From assembly GCA_035547675.1 (NCBI GenBank), contig DASZUI010000056.1, positions 3,094 to 67,093 on the forward strand: a DNA stretch of 64,000 nt. The letters are read 5' to 3'. Source of the stretch: DASZTU01 sp035547675. Its GTDB lineage: Bacteria > Pseudomonadota > Alphaproteobacteria > Rhizobiales > Devosiaceae. Both the position numbers and the translations under genes were made by a program. How positions within the stretch are numbered: the stretch's first letter is position 1; each line of letters opens with the position of its first letter. Of this stretch, positions 43,614 to 51,625 are shown piece after piece. The notes under the pieces are model-generated. The model was not told the origin of the DNA and searched no databases. It saw nothing but the letters and a program-made list of their open reading frames with translations.

Positions 43614-46325
43614 TCATGGGCTCGCCAGCGGTCGCGGCGTGCGCAGCACCGAGAAGAAGGCCGGGATCGCGATGAGATAGGCGACCCCCGCCACCGCCAG
43701 CACGGCGGCCAGCCCGAAATTGGTTGCAATGATCGGCACCAGCGCCGCTCCGATCACCGAGAAGCATCCGTTTATGCCCCAAGCCCAGACGAACATATGC
43801 TCTTTGCCGAGTCGCGTCAGCCAGCTCATCGCGGTCGCCATGGGAAAGCCCATGAGGAAGGCGGGCGGGGCGATCAGCAGGAAGCAGAAGAGCAGTCGCG
43901 CCGCATAGGGGAAGGCGCCGATCCAGTCGAGTACCGGCGACAGGAAGAGCCCGTAACCGACGAGCAGCAGCCCGGCCAGCAGCAGAATGATCGGCAGCGT
44001 CACCCGCGCGCGGTCGAACAGCCGCTCGGAGAAGAAGGCGCCGATCCCCGAAAACACCAGCATGCCGGCGATCATCGTCGAGGCCGAGATCGTCGGATTG
44101 GCCAGCGCCAGCGTGAAGCGGGAGATGAGCCCCACCTCGACCATGATGTAGCCCAGTCCGAGCCCGGCGAAATAAACCATGGTGCCGAGCTTGCCAGGCG
44201 AGCGCGAGAACACCGCCCGCCAGCCGAACAGCACCGGCAGCAGGATCAGCACCGCCGCGCAGCAGACCGCCACCCCCAGCGTCGCCCATAATACCAGATA
44301 GCCCCAGTCGTCCTGGAACAGGTCGAGCCGGTCGAGCGTCAGCGGCAGGTCGGAGAATTTTTCATAGGCGGCGAAATAGGGCGCGTCATTGGTCAGCGGC
44401 CGCGTGTCGAACACATAGCGGCTGGCAATATCCTGCCAGTTCGGTCCCATCAGATAGTGCCAGGCGAGCCGGCCCATGGTCGTCGCCGGCACGTCCGCCG
44501 GCGCCGCGTTCGCACCCGTCGAATCGGTGCTGTCGGTCGTGTCGGTGGTATCGGTCGTGTCGGGCGCACCGGCCGCCGTGGCGTCGGTCGGGTCGGGCGC
44601 ACCCGCCGCGGTCCTCGCTGTCGGGTCCGGCGCGGCGGGCGCCGTGGCGGCGGCACTGTCCGCCCCGGCATCGGCGTTACCGAAGATCGAATCCCGATAT
44701 TGGGCGAGCAGGGCGTCGGTCTGGCTCTCGTCGAAGGGCAGGCCCGGTGCGTAGATTTCGTCCCAGGACATGGAACGGGTGTAGTCGGAGAGCGCCTTGA
44801 CCTCGTCCGGCGTGAAGCCGCCGCGCTTGTAGAGCACGGTGGCGGTCGAGAGATAGCTCGAGGACACGAAGATCGAATTGGCCGCGCTTTCGGGATCGAT
44901 TTCCTTCGCAGCGGCGGCGACCGTGGCATAGAGCTTGAGGATGGACTTGGGCGGCTCTTCCTTGTTCCAGGCGGTGATCGACAAAATGCCGCCATCGGCC
45001 AGCGCGCCCATATAGTCGAGCATCGCTTCCTTGGTATAGGCGTACTTCTCGGTGATGGCGAAGCCGCCCGGGTTGGAGAGCCCCACCGAGTCCGCAAGGC
45101 TCAGATCGACGACGTCGTAGCGGTTCTGCGTGTGCGCCAGATAGAGCCGCCCGTCATAATCGATGGTCGAGACCTTGGGGTCGGCGAGCACGTCGCCCGT
45201 CACATCCTTGAGCGCGGGATCGCGGAAGGCCTTGAGCACCTCGGGGTTGTTCTCGGCCACCGTCACCGATTTGGCGCCGCCATGCAGCGCCGTCTGCGTC
45301 GAGATGCCCCCGCCGAACTGCACCACGAACGTGTTGGCGTCGTGCTTGAGCACGTAAGGGAAATACATCGGCAGATAGCGGAAATAGTCCTTATCCGCCG
45401 GCGGCAGGGCGCGCATGATGCCCTCGGGCCCCTCGCCATCGATGAACATGCCCACATAGCTCTTGGGCGGCAGGTCCGGCAGGTTGAAGGCGGCGTTGTC
45501 GGAGAGGCCCGGCGCGAAATGCATATAGGAGCTGGAATAGATCTGCAGGTCGCCGAAGGGCGAAATGTCGCGATAGATGCGCTGGCCGTCGGGATAGTTC
45601 CGCGCATAGGCCACGCCCTTGTATTGCGACACCGCAATATCCGGGATGCCGGTCAGCGACGGCAGGAGCGTATAGGCCGCGATACTGGCCGCCCCAAGCA
45701 CCACCAGGCCGGCCCCTGCCAGCCATCGTCCGCGCGCCCCGAACCACAATAGCCCACCCAGCGCCCAGAGGATCAGCGGCACGGCGATGATCTGCTCGGG
45801 CGGAAAGACATACATCGCCCCGAGAATCACCAGCCCTGCAAGGCCCGACCCCGTCAGGTCGGCGAAATAAACCCGTCCGAACCCTGCCGCGGCCCGCAGG
45901 AACACGATGCCGAGGAAGAACGCCCCCGCGAGGAAAGGCAGCAGGTAAAGCAGGAAATTGGCGAGCAGCCGCCATTTCTGCGCCGGGTCGGAGATGATGA
46001 AGATGGCGTTGAACGGCACCATCTGGGCAATGAGGTTTGCGGCAACCGCCAGCGGTCCCACCAGCACCAGCGCCACCGAGGCCGCGCCCCACCAATGCCG
46101 CTCGAAAAAGCCCTTGGCGATGAAGATGACGACGCTGGCGAGCGAAAAGCCCAGCAGTGCCAGCGACACCACGAGCGAGCCGAAATGCGCCCAGCTCCCC
46201 ACCGCGAAAACGCGCATCACCCCGATCTGCAGCGCGATCAGCGCACCGGCGATCAGCCCCACCGACAGGTAGAAGGGCGGGCTCCGGTCGGTAGTCTCGG
46301 CAGTCGGGGCGAGGCGCTGTTCCAT
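43614..46325 (-). CDS. Large membrane protein with spermidine-synthase-like domain
   Basis: A 903-residue protein. About seven transmembrane helices (20-235) are followed by a soluble SAM-methyltransferase/spermidine-synthase-like domain (about 240-680; VVQFGGGISTQTALHGGAKSVTVAENNPEVL), and a second bundle of six to seven helices (700-890). A hydrophilic insert near 560-625 is rich in Asp/Thr/Ala with tandem DTT, DST and AGAPD units. Related membrane proteins are annotated as spermidine synthases but their reaction is unproven. It overlaps functionally with the exported hydrolase encoded next. Confidence 0.75.
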   Translation of the reverse strand: MEQRLAPTAETTDRSPPFYLSVGLIAGALIALQIGVMRVFAVGSWAHFGSLVVSLALLGFSLASVVIFIAKGFFERHWWGAASVALVLVGPLAVAANLIAQMVPFNAIFIISDPAQKWRLLANFLLYLLPFLAGAFFLGIVFLRAAAGFGRVYFADLTGSGLAGLVILGAMYVFPPEQIIAVPLILWALGGLLWFGARGRWLAGAGLVVLGAASIAAYTLLPSLTGIPDIAVSQYKGVAYARNYPDGQRIYRDISPFGDLQIYSSSYMHFAPGLSDNAAFNLPDLPPKSYVGMFIDGEGPEGIMRALPPADKDYFRYLPMYFPYVLKHDANTFVVQFGGGISTQTALHGGAKSVTVAENNPEVLKAFRDPALKDVTGDVLADPKVSTIDYDGRLYLAHTQNRYDVVDLSLADSVGLSNPGGFAITEKYAYTKEAMLDYMGALADGGILSITAWNKEEPPKSILKLYATVAAAAKEIDPESAANSIFVSSSYLSTATVLYKRGGFTPDEVKALSDYTRSMSWDEIYAPGLPFDESQTDALLAQYRDSIFGNADAGADSAAATAPAAPDPTARTAAGAPDPTDATAAGAPDTTDTTDTTDSTDSTGANAAPADVPATTMGRLAWHYLMGPNWQDIASRYVFDTRPLTNDAPYFAAYEKFSDLPLTLDRLDLFQDDWGYLVLWATLGVAVCCAAVLILLPVLFGWRAVFSRSPGKLGTMVYFAGLGLGYIMVEVGLISRFTLALANPTISASTMIAGMLVFSGIGAFFSERLFDRARVTLPIILLLAGLLLVGYGLFLSPVLDWIGAFPYAARLLFCFLLIAPPAFLMGFPMATAMSWLTRLGKEHMFVWAWGINGCFSVIGAALVPIIATNFGLAAVLAVAGVAYLIAIPAFFSVLRTPRPLASP

Positions 46326-46774
46326 GGGTGCTTTCGCAAATCGCTATTCGAGAGGATGCCGCCTCGTCTCCCTCCCCCTTGCGGGGAGGGGACAGGGGTG
46401 GGGGTAGTTACAGACGCCGGCGCGGGGAACCCCCACCCTGCTGCCGCTTCCCTCCCCGCAAGGGGGAGGGAGTGCTGTGGCACCGCCCTGCTACGCCACG
46501 TCATTGTCGCGCCGGCGAGCAGCCAGTTTCACCGTCAGCGCGCGCTGCCCATCCTTCGACAAGCTCAGGATGAGGCCGGCGTTAGTCCACTCACGATGCC
46601 GCCGCGTCTCCCTCCCCCTTGAGGGGAGGGATCAAGGGTGGGGGTACGTTTCAGCGCACGCCGATGCGCGTTGCTTACCCCCACCCGGCTACCGCCACCC
46701 TTCCCCTCGAGGGGAGGGAAGCTAATACACCCTACCTTCCCACATCGAAAAAATCGGTCCAGCCGAATGGCTGG
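46326..46774. repeat. 449-base gene-free spacer with two palindromic repeats
   Basis: No convincing gene is seen. A first element at 46360-46472 has arms CTCCCTCCCCCTTGCGGGGAGG and its reverse complement around GGGTGGGGGTA/ACCCCCACCC. A second at 46603-46777 is the homologue of the element at 461-640, with the same inner sequence GCGCGTTGCTTACCCCCACC and the same terminal hairpin. The two are in tandem and share their core arms. Confidence 0.78.
46747..46774 (-). terminator. Rho-independent terminator of the PIMT gene
   Basis: On the minus strand the stop TGA is followed immediately by CCAGCC-ATTC-GGCTGG and then ACCGATTTTTT: a 6-bp stem, 4-base loop and a run of six T. It is the end of the second long repeat copy and is identical in stem and loop to the hairpin at 622-637. 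Confidence 0.75.
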
Positions 46775-47644
46775 TCAGCCGTTATGCGTACCCTTGATCG
46801 TATCGCCTTCGAGCTTGGTGAACGGCACGAAGGGCACGATCTTGCCATTGTAGATATCAGAACGCGCGACCTGGAACGAGCCGTCCGGCTGCTGTGTTTT
46901 GACGACCTTCAAGACGTGCTGGGCGCCGGGCGGGCCGACCGGGATCACCATGATCCCATTGGGTTTGAGCTGCTGCAGCAGGTCCGGCGGAATATGGTCG
47001 ATGCCGCAGGTGACGATGATCTTGTCGAACGGCCCATTCTCGGCCCAGCCGTAATAGCCGTCGGCGTTTTCCGAGGTGATCGCCTTGAACTCGGAATAAC
47101 CTTTGCCGATCAAGGCGTCGTAGATGCCGCGCGTGCGGGCGGCGAGCGGCTTGATGATCTCGATCGACCAGACCTTGTCGGTGAGGTGCGAGAGATAGGC
47201 CGACTGGTAGCCCGAGCCCGTGCCGATCTCGAGCACCTTGTCGCCCGGCTGCACGTCGATGACCTGCGTCATGCGCCCGACCAGGTGGGGGCCGGAAATG
47301 GTGACGCCGTAATTGATGTCGAGGAAGGCCGATTCATAGGCCCGGGACAGGTTCTGCGGCAGCACGAATTCCTCGCGCGGCGTCAGCAGGAAGGCCCGCT
47401 TGTTGCGGTCGTCGAGCAGGTCCTTGTTCTGCACCATATGCAGGAATCGGTCGAAGCGCTGGCCCAGAAATTTGGGGTCTTCGCCACGATTTTTCACTGC
47501 CCAGTCTATGAATTTCTGTTTGTCGTCCATTGGCGGGGCCATGGACGGGTCATAGGGCACCGGCACATTGGCCAGGGCCGGCTTGAGCCCGGCGCCAAGC
47601 GCCAGGGCGCCGGCCGACATGGCCAGGAAGTCACGACGCAGCAT
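46775..47644 (-). CDS. Exported protein-L-isoaspartate O-methyltransferase-like protein
   Basis: A protein of about 289 residues beginning MLRRDFLAMSAGALALG, a Tat-like signal, so it is probably periplasmic. The methyltransferase core has the SAM motif VLEIGTGSGYQSAYLS and, before it, the PIMT substrate block SGPHLVGRM. PIMT repairs isoaspartyl residues in aged proteins using SAM; a periplasmic version is puzzling because SAM is cytoplasmic. GGAGG lies 6 bases before the ATG at 47644. The stop codon lies at the edge of a repeat element. Confidence 0.82.
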   Translation of the reverse strand: MLRRDFLAMSAGALALGAGLKPALANVPVPYDPSMAPPMDDKQKFIDWAVKNRGEDPKFLGQRFDRFLHMVQNKDLLDDRNKRAFLLTPREEFVLPQNLSRAYESAFLDINYGVTISGPHLVGRMTQVIDVQPGDKVLEIGTGSGYQSAYLSHLTDKVWSIEIIKPLAARTRGIYDALIGKGYSEFKAITSENADGYYGWAENGPFDKIIVTCGIDHIPPDLLQQLKPNGIMVIPVGPPGAQHVLKVVKTQQPDGSFQVARSDIYNGKIVPFVPFTKLEGDTIKGTHNG

Positions 47645-47766
47645 CTCTCGCCTCCGAGCGTGAAAAGGCAAATCACCGGGCCGCAATCTCGTCCGTCTTT
47701 TGTGGCGGAACAATTGCGGCGGCGGCATCGGGACGCTTTGCCGCAGGTCTGCTGCACGGCAAGCGG

Positions 47767-49359
47767 CTACGGCCGGATATCGACCTGGTCGGAAAGGTCG
47801 ATTTCCTTGAAATCGGAAACCAGGATGTCGAGCTCGATCCGCCAGGTGCCGCCAACCGGCAGGGTCAGCCCGTCGAGGTGCCATTTGCCGCCCGGCGCCG
47901 GCTTCGCCTCGCGCTCGATCGGCTCGATCTTCTTGGCGGGGTTGGAGAAATCGACCGTAACGCCCTGTGCCTGGAGCGGGCCCATATCCGCGCCCATCAG
48001 CGTAATGTCGGCCGTAACCGGCCCGGCACGGCCGGGGGTCACCGTCACCTCCGCCATCGCCTCCTTGCCCGAAAGCTCGAGGCTGACCGGCTGCGCCATG
48101 GCTTCGAGCAGCGCCCGCGGCGGCGGGGTGAAGCGCCACAGCGCCACCACGGCGAAGATCGCGAGCATGATGGCGAGCTCGACGCCGATCGAGCGCACGA
48201 GCTGCCGCCGCGCCAAGCCCGAATCGGCCAGCGCCGGCTTGGTCAGCCGAAAGCGGTTGAAGGCCGAAAGGCCGAGCAGCGCGGCGACCAGCACCAGCTT
48301 GGCGATCAGCACCCGCCCGTAATCGCTCTCGACCAGTTCCGCCGGCGCGCCGACCTGCACGATGGCGAGCGTCGCGCCGGCCGCGAGCAGCAGGAACAGC
48401 AGCGCCGGAATGGCCGCTGAAAAACGCCGCAGCGGCCCGATGGCGGCATCGCCGGCGCCGCGCAGCAGGGCCCCGAGCGGCAGGAGTGCGCCGGCCCAGA
48501 ATGCCGCGACCTCCGTGTGAATGAAGACCGCCGGCCGCGTCAGCCATTGCGGATCGGCGGTGCTGGCATGGCCGGTCGCCGCCAAGGCCGCCCCGACGCA
48601 GAGCAGGCCGAGCGCCGACCAGAGCCGCTCATAGCCGACCCGCACGGTGGCGACGAGCGCCAGCGCAAAGCCGATCAGCGCCAGCCCGGCGAACAGGCCG
48701 AAGCTCGAGGACATCCCCGCCTGCCAGGTGGCGGGCGCAAACAGGCTCGCCGGCGATTGGTCGAGCACGTCGAGCCCTTGGAAGGCCACCTCGATGGGCA
48801 GCGCGACGAGGCCGACGATCGTTACGGCACGCACGGCGCGAAGCCCGCTCGTCCCATCGCCCAGCCAGCGCAGGAAAAATACCCCGCCGACGCCGGCGAA
48901 CAATCCGGCATAGGTCAGCACCCGCGTGAGCCAGACGCCGGTCCGCACCGGCCAGTCCATGGCCTCGGCCGCCGCCGCCGGCACACCGCCGCTGCTCGGC
49001 GCACCGACCGAAAAAATGGTCGTGCCGCCCACCGGATGGCCGTCCGCCGAGATCACCCGCCAGGAGAGCCCATAGGTGCCGTTGCCGAGGCCGGACGGCA
49101 TCGGCATGTTCAATTGCGGCCCTTCGACATCGGCGCGCAAGGGCAGCGCGCGCCCGTCCGGCGTCACCAGCGTCACCGTCACCGGAGCGACCTGCTCGTT
49201 GAACTCCAGCGACAGCGACGCCGGCGCGCTCGCGACCGTGGTGCCGTCCGCCGGCCTGACGGCGAGCAGCGAGGCGTGGGCCGGCGCTGCCGCAGGCCAC
49301 AGCCCGAGCACCAGGACAAGGGCGAGCAGGGCTGCCCCTGCCGCCGGTCCATGCCTCAT
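47767..49359 (-). CDS. CopC-CopD fusion copper protein
   Basis: A 530-residue protein: signal peptide ending AHA, a CopC domain (about 26-130; the first mature His plus ADGHPVGG supply copper-ligand candidates), an eight-helix CopD membrane domain (about 145-445, with WLTRPAVFIHTEVAAFWAGA), and a C-terminal extracytoplasmic beta domain (450-530, VEVTVTPGRAGP-like). Copper uptake or delivery across the inner membrane is the family role. ATG at 49359 overlaps the DUF1775 stop (ATGA). First-to-last order of the copper operon: small Cys/His protein, PCuAC, SCO, DUF1775, CopCD. Confidence 0.85.
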   Translation of the reverse strand: MRHGPAAGAALLALVLVLGLWPAAAPAHASLLAVRPADGTTVASAPASLSLEFNEQVAPVTVTLVTPDGRALPLRADVEGPQLNMPMPSGLGNGTYGLSWRVISADGHPVGGTTIFSVGAPSSGGVPAAAAEAMDWPVRTGVWLTRVLTYAGLFAGVGGVFFLRWLGDGTSGLRAVRAVTIVGLVALPIEVAFQGLDVLDQSPASLFAPATWQAGMSSSFGLFAGLALIGFALALVATVRVGYERLWSALGLLCVGAALAATGHASTADPQWLTRPAVFIHTEVAAFWAGALLPLGALLRGAGDAAIGPLRRFSAAIPALLFLLLAAGATLAIVQVGAPAELVESDYGRVLIAKLVLVAALLGLSAFNRFRLTKPALADSGLARRQLVRSIGVELAIMLAIFAVVALWRFTPPPRALLEAMAQPVSLELSGKEAMAEVTVTPGRAGPVTADITLMGADMGPLQAQGVTVDFSNPAKKIEPIEREAKPAPGGKWHLDGLTLPVGGTWRIELDILVSDFKEIDLSDQVDIRP

Positions 49360-49871
49360 TTGGGCGCCGCGACGATCTCGAGATGCGGCGCCGGCCGCTT
49401 GAGATCGTCGATCTTCTGCCCGGCCGCCGGAATTTCGATCCAGCGGTCGGCGGCGGTGCCACATTCCTGCACGGTGGGGAAATAGACCACATCGCCGGGC
49501 CTGAAGCTGTCGGCGAGCGTGCCGGCCACCACGAACTCGTCATACCAGGCATCCGGCAGGTTGCCGCCGGTGAAGTCCACTTCGGTGACGCCCGATTTCA
49601 CCTCGGCGCCGTAGAGCTTGTACGTTTTGGTGTAGGGGCCGCTCTTGGTCGCGATCGTCCAGCCGGGATGCGGCATGGGCTTGGCCGAAATGAAACCGTC
49701 GGGAATCTGGATTTTGAGCCCGGTGGTCGCCGCCCCGTCGCAGCCATGCGGCACGCGGAACACCGCCTTATAGCTGGCGCCGGGCGCGGCCTGCTGGGTT
49801 TCGAGGGTGATATGGGCGAAGGCCGGCGTCGCCAGCAGCGTGGCGAGCGCGGCAATCAGCATGCGCTTCAT
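49356..49871 (-). CDS. YcnI/DUF1775 copper-binding protein
   Basis: A 171-residue exported protein whose mature form begins HITLETQQAAPG after a signal peptide ending AFA. The N-terminal His is the known copper ligand of the DUF1775 (YcnI) family, together with a Trp (here in HPGWTI). It sits between SCO and CopCD genes, the usual setting of this family. It probably stores or passes copper in the periplasm. Confidence 0.85.
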   Translation of the reverse strand: MKRMLIAALATLLATPAFAHITLETQQAAPGASYKAVFRVPHGCDGAATTGLKIQIPDGFISAKPMPHPGWTIATKSGPYTKTYKLYGAEVKSGVTEVDFTGGNLPDAWYDEFVVAGTLADSFRPGDVVYFPTVQECGTAADRWIEIPAAGQKIDDLKRPAPHLEIVAAPK

Positions 49872-49904
49872 GGAAACTCCTCGGCCGCCGGAGCGGCCCT
49901 TGCG

Positions 49905-50510
49905 TCAGCCGTTGGCGATGAGGTTCTTGAGCTTTGCCAGGGCGGTGTCGCCGTCCTCGCCATAAACGATCGTGCTGCGGAACTGCCCCTTGGAATCGAG
50001 CAGGTAAATCGTCGCCGTGTGGTCCATCGAATAGCCGCCGTCCTTGAGCGGCACCTTCTTGGCATAGACCCCCCAGGCCTTCTCCATGGCCGCGACCTGT
50101 TCGGGCGTGCCGGTCACCCCGGTGATCCGGTCGGAGACCGCCTGCACATAGTCCTTGATGACCGAGGGTGTATCCCGCTCCGGATCGATCGAGACGAAGA
50201 AGGCGCGGAGCGGCTTGCCCTCGGCGCCGAGCTCGTCGAACCAGGCCGCCATTTGCGCCAGTGTCGTCGGGCACACGTCGGGGCAGTGGGTATAGCCGAA
50301 GAACAGCATGGTCGGCCCGCCGGCGAGGCTCGCCGGGGTGAAGGGCTGCCCGGTGCCGGTTTCGAGCTTGTAGTCGCCGCCGCCGAAGTTTGAACGCGAC
50401 GCCACGGCGGCATCGGTCGAGGTTTGCGAGATCGTATAGGCGGCAACGGCGGCGATCGCCGCGACGCCGACCAGCCCCCACAGGGCGATGCGAAGGAAGC
50501 GCAAATTCAT
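49905..50510 (-). CDS. SCO1/SenC copper chaperone
   Basis: A 201-residue membrane-anchored (helix 5-26) thioredoxin-fold protein with the copper site Cys76 and Cys80 in THCPDVCPTT and His164 in SMDHTAT. SCO proteins load the CuA centre of cytochrome c oxidase. ATG at 50510, with AGGGGG upstream, is preferred over a GTG at 50525 that would overlap the PCuAC stop. Confidence 0.92.
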   Translation of the reverse strand: MNLRFLRIALWGLVGVAAIAAVAAYTISQTSTDAAVASRSNFGGGDYKLETGTGQPFTPASLAGGPTMLFFGYTHCPDVCPTTLAQMAAWFDELGAEGKPLRAFFVSIDPERDTPSVIKDYVQAVSDRITGVTGTPEQVAAMEKAWGVYAKKVPLKDGGYSMDHTATIYLLDSKGQFRSTIVYGEDGDTALAKLKNLIANG

Positions 50511-50521
50511 CGCCGGCCCCC

Positions 50522-51088
50522 TCACATCTTCATGCCGCTCATGGCGCCGCCCGCGGCACCCGCGCCCGGCGGGGCGCTGGCCGCGATGCCGCCGACATCG
50601 AGATCGACAGTCACCGGCCCGGCCTTGGCGAAATTCAGCGTCACCGGCACGCTCTTGCCCTGAACGAAGGCGCCTTTGAGCTGCATGAACATCAGGTGCA
50701 GCCCGTTGGGCGAGAAGGTCACGGTCTTGCCTGCCGGCACCGGCACGCCCTGCGGCAGCTCGCGCATCTGCATGACGCCATTGGCCATCGACATGGTGTG
50801 GATCTGGACCAAGCCGGCCATCGGCGAGGTGGCCGAAACCAGCGTGTCGTCCGCAGCGCCCTTATTGGTGATGGCGATGAAGCCGCCGCCCACCGGCGCG
50901 TTGGGCAGGGTGGCGCGGGCATAGGCCCCCGATATCGTCAAATCGCCCACGGTCCAGCTTTTGGACTGGGTGTTGGGCTGGGCCGCCATCGACATGCCGG
51001 CCATGCTGTCGGCCGAACTCGGCGCCACGCCGAGCGAGGCGCTCATCGCCACGGCGAGCGCCGCGGCGGCAAAGGGATGAGATCTCAT
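50522..51088 (-). CDS. PCu(A)C periplasmic copper chaperone
   Basis: A 188-residue exported protein with the PCuAC copper motif: His97, Met108 and a later HLM (His131/Met133) in the typical H...M...HxM order. The Met-rich segments near the N-terminus (MAGMSMAAQ) and C-terminus (AMSGMKM) add copper-binding capacity. PCuAC hands Cu(I) to SCO and the CuA site, matching its neighbour. Confidence 0.9.
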   Translation of the reverse strand: MRSHPFAAAALAVAMSASLGVAPSSADSMAGMSMAAQPNTQSKSWTVGDLTISGAYARATLPNAPVGGGFIAITNKGAADDTLVSATSPMAGLVQIHTMSMANGVMQMRELPQGVPVPAGKTVTFSPNGLHLMFMQLKGAFVQGKSVPVTLNFAKAGPVTVDLDVGGIAASAPPGAGAAGGAMSGMKM

Positions 51089-51176
51089 TTCTGTTCTCGT
51101 TTCACCGGCAGGCGCAGGGCGCCGCCGCATTGACGGATGGGCCCCGTAAGGACCCGCAAAGTCGACGGAAACGGGA

Positions 51177-51536
51177 TCAGACGGGCGGCGCGCGCGACCG
51201 GAAGGGGGATGGCGCGCTGATCGCATTGCCGGCCGCCGGCATCTGCGGATAGGAAACCGCTGCAACGCGCTGGAAGGCCGGCTCGGCGGCCAGTGTGCTG
51301 GGCGGCAGGAGCGCCTGGTCCGGCCGGCAGCAGGCCGTCGGTGCATGGCAGGCGAGTTGCGGCTGGCCATGCCCGCCGCACAGGCTCTGGAAGCTGCTCG
51401 CCGCGACTCCCGCCTGCTGCACGACGCTGCCGCCGCCGGAATTGTCCGGCACGGCGCCGGCAAAGCACAGGAAGACCATGGCCAGCACGGCAAGCGCGCG
51501 GCCGATATCATTCGCGATTTGCCTGGCGATCGACAC
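51177..51536 (-). CDS. Small exported Cys/His-rich protein at the head of the copper operon
   Basis: A protein of about 119 residues with an N-terminal hydrophobic segment (RALAVLAMVFLCFAGAVP) and a central cluster CGGHGQPQLACHAPTACC followed by a Pro-rich tail. The composition and setting resemble DUF2946-type copper-associated proteins. The GTG at 51536 with GGAGCAG upstream is the tentative start; ATG at 51578 and TTG at 51593 in the same frame are alternatives. Confidence 0.5.
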   Translation of the reverse strand: MSIARQIANDIGRALAVLAMVFLCFAGAVPDNSGGGSVVQQAGVAASSFQSLCGGHGQPQLACHAPTACCRPDQALLPPSTLAAEPAFQRVAAVSYPQMPAAGNAISAPSPFRSRAPPV

Positions 51537-51625
51537 GGGGGGTTCTGCTCCTGCCGCCGTCTTAGCCCAAAGGATCATCGGCTGCCACGGCAAAATCGGC
51601 GGCCACCGCCTCGGAGGGGCCCGGC

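Noticed and set aside
44500..44640. Short tandem repeats (GTCGGTGGTATCG-like) considered as a non-coding satellite.
   Set aside because: They stay in frame within the membrane protein gene and encode its Asp/Thr-rich insert.
46619..48322. A long open frame on the plus strand opposite the PIMT and CopCD genes (similar long antisense frames occur opposite 10.1-11.4 kb and 39.7-41.8 kb).
   Set aside because: High GC codon bias creates long antisense frames. Their translations are low in complexity (Arg/Ala/His-rich), and the opposite strand encodes clear families.
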